Below are positions 17,062 to 25,534 of a stretch of DNA of 64,000 nt, one piece after another. The notes under the pieces were generated by a model. It ran no database searches. It was not told where the DNA came from and worked only from the letters and a program-made list of their open reading frames with translations. Origin of the DNA: Porticoccaceae bacterium. Lineage in GTDB: Bacteria; Pseudomonadota; Gammaproteobacteria; Pseudomonadales; Porticoccaceae. Made by a program: the position numbers and the translations under genes. Location of the stretch: contig JAQWUP010000036.1 of the NCBI GenBank assembly GCA_029242085.1, positions 1 through 64,000 on the forward strand, written 5' to 3'. How positions within the stretch are numbered: the first letter of the stretch is position 1; each line of letters starts with the position of its first letter.

Positions 17062-18726
17062 ATGGGTGACGCTATTGATGATATAAAGCGGATTATCGGT
17101 ACCGCATATCGCCTGCTAATTATCACGTTTAGCCTAGTTGGCTTCATCTCCATCACTGGGTGTAATGAAGCGCCTTCCCGACCCAATGATGCCCCCAAAC
17201 GTCCCCATGTGATATTGGTCATGGCCGATGATATGGGCTGGGCTCAGACCAGCTTTTATGGCCACCCACTCATAAAAACTCCCAACCTGGATACTATGGC
17301 AGAAAGTGGGCTGCGAATGGATCGTTTCTATGCGGGTTCACCGAGTTGTACGCCCACTCGAGCGACTGTACTTACGGGCCGAACAAACGACCGGACGGGG
17401 GCATTTCGTGTTGGAAGTTATCTAAACAAACAAGAGAAGGTGATTTCAACGGCGTTCAAAGAGGCGGGCTATAAGACTGGCCACTTTGGTAAATGGCACC
17501 TCAATCGGGTGGGCACGGAAGAAGCGCTCAAGCATCATCCCCTCCCCGCCGATGATCCGCATAATCCAGGCGAGTTCGGTTTTGACTATTGGCTAAGCAA
17601 AACCTCTGGTTGGGATTTAGACCCCGAACTCAGCCGCAATGGGGATCGAGAGCAGTTTGAAGGTGAAGGTTCAGTGGTCATTGTCGACGAGGCACTGAAA
17701 TTTATCGCCCGTGAGGCATCCGATAACACGCCTGTCTTTGTTGTCATATGGTACTCGGCTCCGCACGGGCCGTGGGCGGCGTCGGACGAAGATATAGCCC
17801 CGTTTTTGGGTAAAGTCGATCGCACCTCAGCTCACGCTCATGGAGAGATTGTTGCCATAGATCGGTCCATCGGAAATCTAAGACAAGGCCTCAAAGATCT
17901 GGGTATTGCAGATGATACATTGATCTGGTTTACCAGCGATAACGGCGGATCGCCCAACCTCGATGTTCGGGTATGGGCCTCTGAAGACCCATTTGGGGGC
18001 GCTGGGGGACATGGTATGGAATTAGAATACCCATCTAACTGCAGTGATCAAATCGATCCCGATCTAACAAGTTTTGAGGCCCGAGAACTGCACGGTTGCA
18101 TTAGGGGTTTAGACCCAGACAGTACCGGCCACCTGCGCGGATTCAAGAAAGATTTCTATGAAGGCGGGCTGCGCGTTCCTACGATTATTGAGTGGCCAGC
18201 AAACATTGCTCCCAGAGTGACAAATTTTCCATCGGGTACGGTAGATATCTTCCCGACATTGATCGATGTCGCGGGACTCGACCCCAATTCAATTAACAAA
18301 GTCCATGATGGAATCTCCTTATCTGGGGTGTTTCAGAAAGAGTCAGGAAAGCGCGAACAACCCTTGGGGTTTAGGGCTAATGGGGGGCTGGCGTGGCTGG
18401 ACAACGATTGGAAACTGTTAAGAAACGTCGATTATGACGGTAAAAAGTTTATTACCACCCCCTATGAGCTGTATAACCTAATCGGTGATCCCAGTGAGGA
18501 AAATAACCTAATCTATTTGCACCCCGATATCGCTGAGCGCATGAAAAATGAGTATGCGGCGTGGAGCCTGTCAGTCAGCAGAAGTGCGTTTGGCGAGGAT
18601 TATCCAGAGGGTGAGGTACTCCCATCAGGACGCGAACTGACCCCGAGAATTGAGAGGGATCGCGAGAAGAATCAAATGGTGTGGCGCGAGGAAATAAAGC
18701 GATCAGAAATAACGGTGTTACCCTAA
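17062..18726 (+). CDS. Sulfatase lipoprotein (arylsulfatase family)
   Basis: A 554-residue alkaline-phosphatase-fold sulfatase that removes sulfate esters. The catalytic Cys96, to be converted to formylglycine, is in SCTPTRATVLTGR; metal ligands are in VMADDMGW at the start and SDNGGS near residue 295. The N terminus has a hydrophobic segment ending in ITGC with Cys34, a good lipobox, so the enzyme is probably membrane-anchored in the periplasm or outer membrane. GGAGG stands 6 nt before ATG 17062, preferred to the GTG just upstream. Formylglycine-generating enzyme is needed but not encoded in the window. It lies between the receptor and a dead DUF3604 gene, consistent with desulfation of an imported or surface-bound compound. 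Confidence 0.92.
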   Translation: MGDAIDDIKRIIGTAYRLLIITFSLVGFISITGCNEAPSRPNDAPKRPHVILVMADDMGWAQTSFYGHPLIKTPNLDTMAESGLRMDRFYAGSPSCTPTRATVLTGRTNDRTGAFRVGSYLNKQEKVISTAFKEAGYKTGHFGKWHLNRVGTEEALKHHPLPADDPHNPGEFGFDYWLSKTSGWDLDPELSRNGDREQFEGEGSVVIVDEALKFIAREASDNTPVFVVIWYSAPHGPWAASDEDIAPFLGKVDRTSAHAHGEIVAIDRSIGNLRQGLKDLGIADDTLIWFTSDNGGSPNLDVRVWASEDPFGGAGGHGMELEYPSNCSDQIDPDLTSFEARELHGCIRGLDPDSTGHLRGFKKDFYEGGLRVPTIIEWPANIAPRVTNFPSGTVDIFPTLIDVAGLDPNSINKVHDGISLSGVFQKESGKREQPLGFRANGGLAWLDNDWKLLRNVDYDGKKFITTPYELYNLIGDPSEENNLIYLHPDIAERMKNEYAAWSLSVSRSAFGEDYPEGEVLPSGRELTPRIERDREKNQMVWREEIKRSEITVLP

Positions 18727-18839
18727 TGAGTCAAGATGTTGTCGGTAACTATGCATTTGGGGACTCAGAGCGGCTGCCGCTGAAGCTAGGTTCACCAGTG
18801 CTATGTAACCTGTTATTCTGTTTCAGCGGGTTGTAGTCA

Positions 18840-20145
18840 ATTGCCACTCACGGGACGAATCATACTCTCCCGCGGTGAGGCAAGCATATCCCAACAATCT
18901 TTATTGGGGCGATATCCATCTACGCACGTACCTGTCCTCGGACGCCTACCCAATGTGCACCCCAATCATACTGGACGGGACATATAGGTTCGCCAGTAGC
19001 GAAAAAATTCACTCCGAAGGCTAATATGCCCAACTATCGGTGTCGCTTGATCTCATCAAGGTGGCTGATCACGCCGAAAATATGGGCGTATTCCCTAAAA
19101 TTGCCGCCGGAGATCCCGCGTTAATCAAAACAGACGCGGGTAAACCGGTTCTCGCTTCAATAAAGCAGCTTCCTTTAGTCGAGGAAGCGCGCGTGTCTCC
19201 GACAGAAGCCAAATATCAGATCGCCAGCGATAAACTGCTAGGCGGCAAAGCACTCAAAAGTACCCGTTTTTCTCTAAGCGAGGACTTTTAAAAGGATACC
19301 TGGCACGACGTCATAGACAGCGCTGAAAGGCACAATAATCCGTGGCACTTCACAACCTTTGCCGGCTACGAATACAGCAGTGGCAACCTGCTTCGTAACG
19401 TTCTTTTTCTTGGCGGACCGAACTATACCGAATAGATCATTCCCTTTTCGGCTTTCGACAGTGGCAATCCCGAAGATCTGTGGACTTTTTTAGAAATATA
19501 TCGCAAAACCACCGGAAGCGATGTCATTTCAATACCACACAACAGCAATCTCAGCCGCAGTAATATGTATAAAACCACAACATTTAATGGTTGAAAAATA
19601 ACCACTCAATACGCAAAAATTCAGGCCTCGATTGAGCCTGTGACGGAACTAACGCAGATTAAAGGCGACAGCGAAGCGCACCCCTCTATTTTTCCAGAGG
19701 ACGATTTTTTACGGCATGAAAAAGTTTGGTGGGACATAATAATGAAGTTTTCAAAGGACAAAAATGGTCTCCAAGAAATAGATCAAGCTAAACAATCATT
19801 CGCTCGCAGTGCGCTTAAAGCAGGCCTCGCACTTGAGGCATAAGTGCGAGGCCAACTCGTTCAAGTTTGGTATGCTCGGTTCGACTGATTCACACATAGA
19901 CTTAACGATCGCAACTGAATCGAATTTCTGTGGCAAGGTGGCTATGGATCGGCCTAATCCCCATCGCGCAAACCGGTCTGCAATTTATTCCGCCGCAGGT
20001 TACGCGGCGGTTTGGGCGAGCGAAAACACGGGAGGTTATTTTTGCAGTCTTTAAACTCTGGTAGGTCAATGCCACGACGGGCCCGCGCATTAGGCAGCGG
20101 TTTTTTGGCGGCTGTTTTTTTGTTTCGGCTCGCGACTTTATTTAA
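18840..20145 (+). pseudogene. Decayed DUF3604-family gene
   Basis: From about 18862 one frame reads SPAVRQAYPNNLYWGDIH, TYLSSDAYPM, VADHAENMGVFPKIAAGD, FAGYEYSSGNLLRNVLF, PFSAFDSGNPEDLW, DVISIPHNSNLSRS, ELTQIKGDSEAHP and ARSALKAGLALEA, which is the ordered motif series of DUF3604 proteins. The frame is interrupted by stops at 19022 (TAA), 19289 (TAA), 19433 (TAG) and 19592 (TGA) and ends at 19841. The next frame continues with FKFGMLGSTDSH and AAVWASENT to 20054, and a further shift gives ATTGPRIRQRFFGG near 20070-20120. Comparison with the usual family length of about 600 residues also implies an internal deletion after residue 60 or so, and loss of the C terminus. It cannot make a functional protein. 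In other genomes the family is found near sulfatases. Confidence 0.9.
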
Positions 20146-20321
20146 CTAAAAAACATCTATCAAATAATATGATACTCACATTCGCCCAAAATATATGCGG
20201 TTGCAACAGCCGATGTCCATGCTGTTTATGTATCATTTTAAGTTTTGGGTGATAGTTCAAAAGTGTGATCAAACTGCTAAGTGACAGCCAGAATAAAAAG
20301 GGCATAATTGTCATTCAAGTA

Positions 20322-21110
20322 ATGATAAGAGAAATAGTGGTGTCGAGATTTGATCTTCAAGATAGGGTAATTATAGTCACCGGTGCCTCGGGTGGTATCG
20401 GGACAGAAATCTCACGGGAGTGTGCCAGCGCGGGTGCCAAAGTGGTGTTGGCAGGACGCACGGAAAAAACACTAGTTGCCTTATCCAATGATCTTAATGG
20501 CGCGGACAGTTTTGTTGTAAGTACCGACGTAACTGATCCTGAATCAGTCAAGAATTTGATCGTATCGACTGTGAAAAAATTTGGCCGCGTTGATGTCATC
20601 ATCAACAATGTAGGTGGCAGCGCTACCATGTGTGAGCCTGAGGAGACGCCTTATGATGTGTGGTCACGAATGATTGATGTCAATCTAAGTTCAACATTTT
20701 ACTGCTGCATTGAAGCGGGTAAGCAGATGATCAAACAAAAGTCGGGCAAGATTATCAATATTTCGTCGACCGCCGGTACTAAGGGAAATCCCGGCATGTT
20801 GCACTATTCTGCAGCAAAAGCAGGTGTCTTGAGTCTGACTAATAATCTTGCCTTCAAGTGGGCTGAGCACAATATCAATGTGAATGCCGTCGTTCCCGGG
20901 CTTATAGCGACACCTAATATGATTAAGTGGGGAGTTATACCGGCTGACGTCGATGAAGATGGCAACCATGTGCCCCGATTAACCCGTCCTCCAGGGCCTG
21001 CTGATGTAGCGCATCTCTGCCGATTTCTGGCCTCTGAGGCCGCTGATCTGATTACAGGCGAGGCAATTCCTGTTCGCTCTTGGGAAAAAGCTGATCGTTT
21101 CTGGATTTAG
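20322..21110 (+). CDS. Short-chain dehydrogenase/reductase (classical SDR)
   Basis: An NAD(P)-dependent oxidoreductase of about 262 residues with TGASGGIGTEI (cofactor), NNVGG in place of NNAG, the catalytic Ser in INISSTAGT and the YSAAK Tyr/Lys pair; VNAVVPGLIATP follows. LAGRTEKT after the second strand has no acidic residue, hinting at NADP use. The start is unsure: the frame opens at 20265, but a -10-like AATAAA at 20292 and the usual SDR N-terminal length favour 20322 or the GTG at 20340. Only 55 nt separate it from the PEP-utilising gene, so they may be an operon. The substrate, presumably a secondary alcohol or ketone, is unknown. Confidence 0.87.
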   Translation: MIREIVVSRFDLQDRVIIVTGASGGIGTEISRECASAGAKVVLAGRTEKTLVALSNDLNGADSFVVSTDVTDPESVKNLIVSTVKKFGRVDVIINNVGGSATMCEPEETPYDVWSRMIDVNLSSTFYCCIEAGKQMIKQKSGKIINISSTAGTKGNPGMLHYSAAKAGVLSLTNNLAFKWAEHNINVNAVVPGLIATPNMIKWGVIPADVDEDGNHVPRLTRPPGPADVAHLCRFLASEAADLITGEAIPVRSWEKADRFWI

Positions 21111-21165
21111 CAGAGCATTTCTAAGGTTAAAGAGTAGACCCTCACAAAACAACAAAGGATATACC

Positions 21166-23973
21166 GTGTACATAAGCAACATTAAAACAACTGATGATTC
21201 TCTAGAGCGCATTGGTGGGAAAGGCCGCTCTCTGGCGCGAATGACTTGTGCCAGGTTTAATGTGCCAGGAGGATTTTTGGTGACCGCCGATGCCTACAGA
21301 ACATTTATTGCCGAGAATAACCTTCTCTCAACCATTGTCGATAGAGCTCAGCCCACTCTTAAGGAAGACTATCCTGTCTTCGACACCTGTGCAGAGCAAA
21401 TTTCCGCACTAATTTTGAGCGCGCCGATGAGTGGCACTATTGTCGAACAAATCAAAGCAGCCTACAGTGGCTTAGAGGATGCTAGTCTTCCGGTTGCTGT
21501 CCGATCTTCAGCAAACGCAGAGGATCTTCCAGACTTTTCATTTGCTGGACAACAGGAGACCTACCTCAATGTTCGCGGCGAGGATGCGGTTGTCAGGGCG
21601 GTTCAAAAATGCTGGGCTTCTCTGTGGACAGCCCAAGCAATCAGTTATCGCCATAATAATGGTATAGCGCAAGACAAGGTCGCTATGGCGGTAGTGGTCC
21701 AAACGATGGTGCCTTCTGAAGTATCTGGCATTCTGTTTACGGCAAATCCAACCTCTGGTGAGCGATCGGAAATAATTATTAATGCCAGTTATGGGCTTGG
21801 AGAGGCAGTTGTTAGCGGTCAAGTGACGCCGGACACATATATCGTCCAACGACCTGATCTCAGTGTTAAAGAGTCTGTGTTGGGGCCTAAGGAGCAGAAA
21901 ATTGTTTACGATGGGGAGCAGGGTATTCGCATTGAAGACGTGTCAGAAAATGAACGGCACCATTCATCGTTGAGTGACACAATGATCAAGGAATTGTGTA
22001 AAACCGCCATTGAGATAGAAGGCTTATACAATGGGTTGCCGCAAGATATAGAGTGGGCTTTTTGCGATGGGAAATTACATTTACTCCAATCGCGTCCAAT
22101 CACTAACCTGCCTGTCCAACCCATTGATGTTGAGTGGGCGCCGACATTACCTGCCAAATGTGTTAGCCGCCGGCAAATTGCAGAGAATATGCCGGATCCA
22201 ATTTCGCCGTTATTTGAAGATCTTTATCTGACTCAGGGGCTAGAGGCACCGCGTGAGAAAAGTCTTATGGTGGGTGGAGGGGCGATGTTTGTTACTGTGA
22301 ATGGCTATGCTTATCAGCGATTTGACTGGCCAGCTATCCACAGCAACCTGGAAGCTCGACGAGAGCGAAATAAAGATCCGCAGGCCGTATCGGAACAAGA
22401 CATAGAAGCCGCAGAGTATGCGGCATTCAAAGGTGATTTACTTAAACTAAAAGATAGCTTGGCGGATGCGGCTGCGGGGGATGTTGATCTACTTCGCAAT
22501 GATATGACTGAGACCGATCGCGTTGTCTTTGACCAGTGGTATGGTGAACAAACGGACGCGAACATCAACTCTCGTATCTCTATGCCAGAAAGTGAAAATC
22601 CCACCTATGTCGCATTCAGTAACACTAAACAAAACGATGCGCAGTTAAAGTATTGGTATGAAAAAACTTTACCAAGACTCGAGAACGTTGCAGATAAATG
22701 GCTAAAATTAGACGTTGCCAGTGCCTCCGATGAAGAGTTGTTTGACGGCATTTGCGAGCTGGCGATCGAGGAAGGTCGTTATTGGTCGGATGACTCTAGT
22801 CATACCTTTGGTGTCGCCAAGTCGACTGATGATCAACTCCAGTGTTTTTTGCAAGAGACGCTGCCAGACCACAATTTTATCAGTGGTCAGTTTCTCACTG
22901 GTATTGAATCAAAAACTATGCAGTCCAATGCAGACCTTTTTAAAATCGCAGAGATGTTGCGGTCAGATAAAAACTTGATGTACACAGTATTAGTCGTACC
23001 CTCGGCCTACCTGTTGCAAGCACTAAAAGATCACGAAAAAGGCGCAGATGTGGTTGCTGCTATTGAGCAATATCTCAAGCAGTACGGACATCAGGGTTAC
23101 AGTATGGACTTTATCGAGCCAACACAGATTGAGGATCCATCGGCACTATTCGCTTCATTAAAAGGAATGGTTCGGGATAGAAATTACCATCCTAAAAATC
23201 AAGGGAAAAAAACTGCGGAGATTCGTGCTGCCAAGTATGAGGAAGTTTCACAATTACTCTCAGGTATTGAATACTGGCAGTTCCGGTTTAGATTGTGGTT
23301 AGCGCGCAAGTATAACTTTATTCGTGAGGAAGTCGCGTTTCGATTTGGTTATACCTGGTCAATCTTGCGCCCGATGGCCTATGAGCTCAATCGACGCCTG
23401 ATGGAAGCAGAAATACTGGCCGACAAGAATGATATTTTTTTCCTCACTAGTGCTGAGATTAAGCGGGCGATAGAGGCCAAGGCAAGCAACCAAAAGCCAG
23501 ACAACTTCCGCGAGCTTGCCGCACAACGGTACCAACTGCGCGAGGCGAGAAAACGCCATCATCCACCGGGTACATTGCCCGCAGAGGTTGCCAGCATAGG
23601 AGCGGTTTCGTTTAAAGAAACTCAGATTAAAAACGACGAATCGAGCAATATTATGCAAGGTTTCGCAGTGAGTTCTGGGGTTGTGACCGCCAAGGCAAGT
23701 GTGATCTTAGGTCCTTCAGAATTCGATAAAATGGTGCCCGGAGGCATTCTTGTCAGTCCACTGACAACCCCAGCCTGGACCCAGCTTTTTGCGAATTGTG
23801 CTGGCTTGGTCACCGATGTCGGCAGCATTCTTGCGCACGGATCCATTGTGGCGCGCGAATACGGCATACCCGCGGTTTTGGGTGTGGGCAATGGCACCAA
23901 GCGTATCCGCCACGGGCAGACAATAACAATTAATGGTGATCTGGGGACGGTTTTTATCCACGAGGATGAATAA
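21166..23973 (+). CDS. PEP-utilising phosphotransferase-like protein (PEP synthase / rifampicin phosphotransferase architecture)
   Basis: A 935-residue protein with three parts. The N-terminal ATP-grasp PEP/pyruvate-binding domain covers about residues 1-310 (GGKGRSLARM, AVRSSANAEDLPDFSFAGQQ, DIEWAFCDGKLHLLQSRPI). A long middle domain follows, and the C-terminal mobile phosphohistidine domain has His891 in GSILAHGSIVAREYGIPAV. This order, with no PEP-binding TIM barrel, is that of rifampicin phosphotransferase and of relatives that transfer the beta-phosphate of ATP to a hydroxyl of a small molecule. The middle domain sets the substrate and I cannot name it. GTG start with AAAGGA eight bases upstream. 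It stands between an SDR and a GrdB-like gene, which suggests activation of a hydroxylated catabolic substrate and not antibiotic resistance. Confidence 0.85.
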   Translation: MYISNIKTTDDSLERIGGKGRSLARMTCARFNVPGGFLVTADAYRTFIAENNLLSTIVDRAQPTLKEDYPVFDTCAEQISALILSAPMSGTIVEQIKAAYSGLEDASLPVAVRSSANAEDLPDFSFAGQQETYLNVRGEDAVVRAVQKCWASLWTAQAISYRHNNGIAQDKVAMAVVVQTMVPSEVSGILFTANPTSGERSEIIINASYGLGEAVVSGQVTPDTYIVQRPDLSVKESVLGPKEQKIVYDGEQGIRIEDVSENERHHSSLSDTMIKELCKTAIEIEGLYNGLPQDIEWAFCDGKLHLLQSRPITNLPVQPIDVEWAPTLPAKCVSRRQIAENMPDPISPLFEDLYLTQGLEAPREKSLMVGGGAMFVTVNGYAYQRFDWPAIHSNLEARRERNKDPQAVSEQDIEAAEYAAFKGDLLKLKDSLADAAAGDVDLLRNDMTETDRVVFDQWYGEQTDANINSRISMPESENPTYVAFSNTKQNDAQLKYWYEKTLPRLENVADKWLKLDVASASDEELFDGICELAIEEGRYWSDDSSHTFGVAKSTDDQLQCFLQETLPDHNFISGQFLTGIESKTMQSNADLFKIAEMLRSDKNLMYTVLVVPSAYLLQALKDHEKGADVVAAIEQYLKQYGHQGYSMDFIEPTQIEDPSALFASLKGMVRDRNYHPKNQGKKTAEIRAAKYEEVSQLLSGIEYWQFRFRLWLARKYNFIREEVAFRFGYTWSILRPMAYELNRRLMEAEILADKNDIFFLTSAEIKRAIEAKASNQKPDNFRELAAQRYQLREARKRHHPPGTLPAEVASIGAVSFKETQIKNDESSNIMQGFAVSSGVVTAKASVILGPSEFDKMVPGGILVSPLTTPAWTQLFANCAGLVTDVGSILAHGSIVAREYGIPAVLGVGNGTKRIRHGQTITINGDLGTVFIHEDE

Positions 23974-23988
23974 TTCGTCAGTGTAAAT

Positions 23989-24023
23989 CAGCCACTTTCC
24001 AACAGAAGATGGCTGTACTTTTA
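23989..24023 (+). terminator. Possible terminator after the PEP-utilising gene
   Basis: CAGCCA (23989-23994) pairs with TGGCTG (24010-24015), followed by TACTTTTA. The stem is short (6 bp) with a 15-nt loop, so this would be a weak terminator. Confidence 0.35.
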
Positions 24024-24155
24024 GCCTTTGAAAAAGGATCTTTATATCTATTTGCCGCTCTCATTTTAGTGGTGAAGCCCGGTATCCAGTGCATTGAAAA
24101 GCATTGAAGGCATTAGAGTAGGTGCCTCACACTAACAGTTAACTAGGAGAGAATA

Positions 24156-25343
24156 ATGTCAGTTTTCGGGAAGGATGAGTTGGCCATGCGAAAATTCGCT
24201 TCGAGCATGCCCTTACCAGAATTCGAAGAAACGCACTTCGTTATACCGAAGCCACTAAGTCAGGCGAAGGTGGCGATAGTCACAACCGCCGGTCTCCATA
24301 GACAAGGCACGTCAGGATTTGAAATCGGTGACAGCGATTTTCATTATGAAACCTTGGCGAGGCATACCAGAGATCTGCAACTCGGACATCACAGTGTCAA
24401 TTTTGATCGAGGCGGTTTTGCCGCCGATCTCAATGTTGTATACCCCATTGATCGCCTTGAGGAACTTGCTACAGCCGGCGTCATTGGTGAAGTGGCGGGA
24501 AATCACTATGCCTTTGCCGGAAACCAGTCAGCAACGGTCTCTGAGATTCGCCTGGACTCAGGGCCGCATTGTGCTAAAGAAATGCTCGCCGAGAATGTGG
24601 AAGTTGTGATTATCACTGGTACCTGTCCTCTTTGCCCGCGCACTGTTTGCACCCTCGCACATGTTTTTGAGGCCGCAGGCCTTGCTACTATCGTCATCAC
24701 CCGAGCGAGAGAGGTTGCTGAGCGCATGAGAGTTCCGCGGGCCCTCCACACTGTTTTCCCACCAGGTCTGTCACTGGGCAAGCCAAGGGACAAAGCATTT
24801 CAGATCGAGGTTTTAACAGCCGCCTTCAAATTATTGGAAGCGCCGCAAGGCCCAGTGATTAACGAATTTCCTATTAGTATTAGCGCTACGGACAGCGAAC
24901 CACTGACCTGTCCTCTTCCACCGCAAATGAATCCGAAACTGCACCCTGCCGTTGATGAAGCTGAAGCCCTTAGATCTGCCTATTACCGTGCTTACGAGCG
25001 CACTAAAAGAACGTCTGTGGGCATGCAAATTAGTGCTGAGGAAATACCGCAAGCGTTAGAGAAGTTTGCAAAAATAGCGGCAGGCGAGCACTGGGCGGAG
25101 GTCGGATTTCTCAATGAGTCAATCGCTGAAGTTATGTATGGAACCGTTCACGATATACGGACTTATTACGAGGAATTGGCCTGTGAACTCGCAGATGGCC
25201 CCATTGGTCCCTGGACCACGGAGCAATGGTTTTACGATAACACCAAAGCCGGTCAAACCATTCTGCAGGCCAGACGTGTCATGCGAGATAGCGAAGCCGA
25301 TCAATCCCTGTGGTTTGGATTGGCCACAGCAGGCAGAGAATAA
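24156..25343 (+). CDS. Glycine/sarcosine/betaine/D-proline reductase B (GrdB/PrdB)-like protein without selenocysteine
   Basis: The 395-residue protein resembles the selenoprotein B family: KVAIVTTAGLHRQG, the GHHSVNFDRGGF segment, NVVYPIDRLEELATAGVIGEVAGNHYAF and IITGTCPLCPRTVC are the family's ordered blocks. In glycine and proline reductases this subunit uses Sec or Cys to cleave a C-N bond reductively; here the site has ordinary Cys157 and Cys160 in a CPLC motif and no in-frame TGA. The C-terminal third (from about 275) is an extra helical region ending in AGRE. The companion GrdA and thioredoxin-like genes are absent. In aerobes the role of such homologues is unknown. Strong AGGAG site. 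It follows the PEP-utilising gene by 182 nt. Confidence 0.75.
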   Translation: MSVFGKDELAMRKFASSMPLPEFEETHFVIPKPLSQAKVAIVTTAGLHRQGTSGFEIGDSDFHYETLARHTRDLQLGHHSVNFDRGGFAADLNVVYPIDRLEELATAGVIGEVAGNHYAFAGNQSATVSEIRLDSGPHCAKEMLAENVEVVIITGTCPLCPRTVCTLAHVFEAAGLATIVITRAREVAERMRVPRALHTVFPPGLSLGKPRDKAFQIEVLTAAFKLLEAPQGPVINEFPISISATDSEPLTCPLPPQMNPKLHPAVDEAEALRSAYYRAYERTKRTSVGMQISAEEIPQALEKFAKIAAGEHWAEVGFLNESIAEVMYGTVHDIRTYYEELACELADGPIGPWTTEQWFYDNTKAGQTILQARRVMRDSEADQSLWFGLATAGRE

Positions 25344-25358
25344 AAAATTGGAGGGTCA

Positions 25359-25511
25359 GATGAAATTTTTTCTGTTAACTGGGATCAGATCGATCCCTTT
25401 CAGTTTAACGGACACTTTAATTAGTGGGTAATACAGAGCCTTGTCCAATACGAGGTCGGTCTGGTGAGTGATGTCGGCAGTATTCTTGCACAAGAGTCGT
25501 TTTGTATCTGA
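25359..25511 (+). pseudogene. Remnant resembling a PEP-utilising mobile domain
   Basis: One frame from 25359 to the TGA at 25509 has a single internal stop near 25422 and includes YEVGLVSDVGSILAQESF. This matches CAGLVTDVGSILAHGSI around the catalytic His891 of the protein encoded at 21166, with the His changed to Gln; the DNA is nearly the same over GATGTCGGCAG and ATTCTTGCRCA. It seems to be the tail of a lost or copied gene. A 23-codon ORF in another frame (ATG 25360, preceded by GGAGGG) is probably accidental. Confidence 0.55.
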
Positions 25512-25534
25512 ATGTTTGAGTAAAGGTCAGTGAA

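Noticed and set aside
19022..19843. Stop-codon recoding or readthrough in the DUF3604 frame
   Set aside because: All three stop codons are used, frame shifts and a deletion follow, and no other gene in the window uses internal stops.
21166..23973. Antibiotic (rifampicin) resistance gene
   Set aside because: The architecture matches rifampicin phosphotransferase, but the context is catabolic and the substrate domain is not recognisably that of the resistance enzyme.
24624..24635. Selenocysteine in the GrdB-like protein
   Set aside because: The active-site codons are TGT and TGC (Cys); there is no in-frame TGA, so no selenocysteine is needed.
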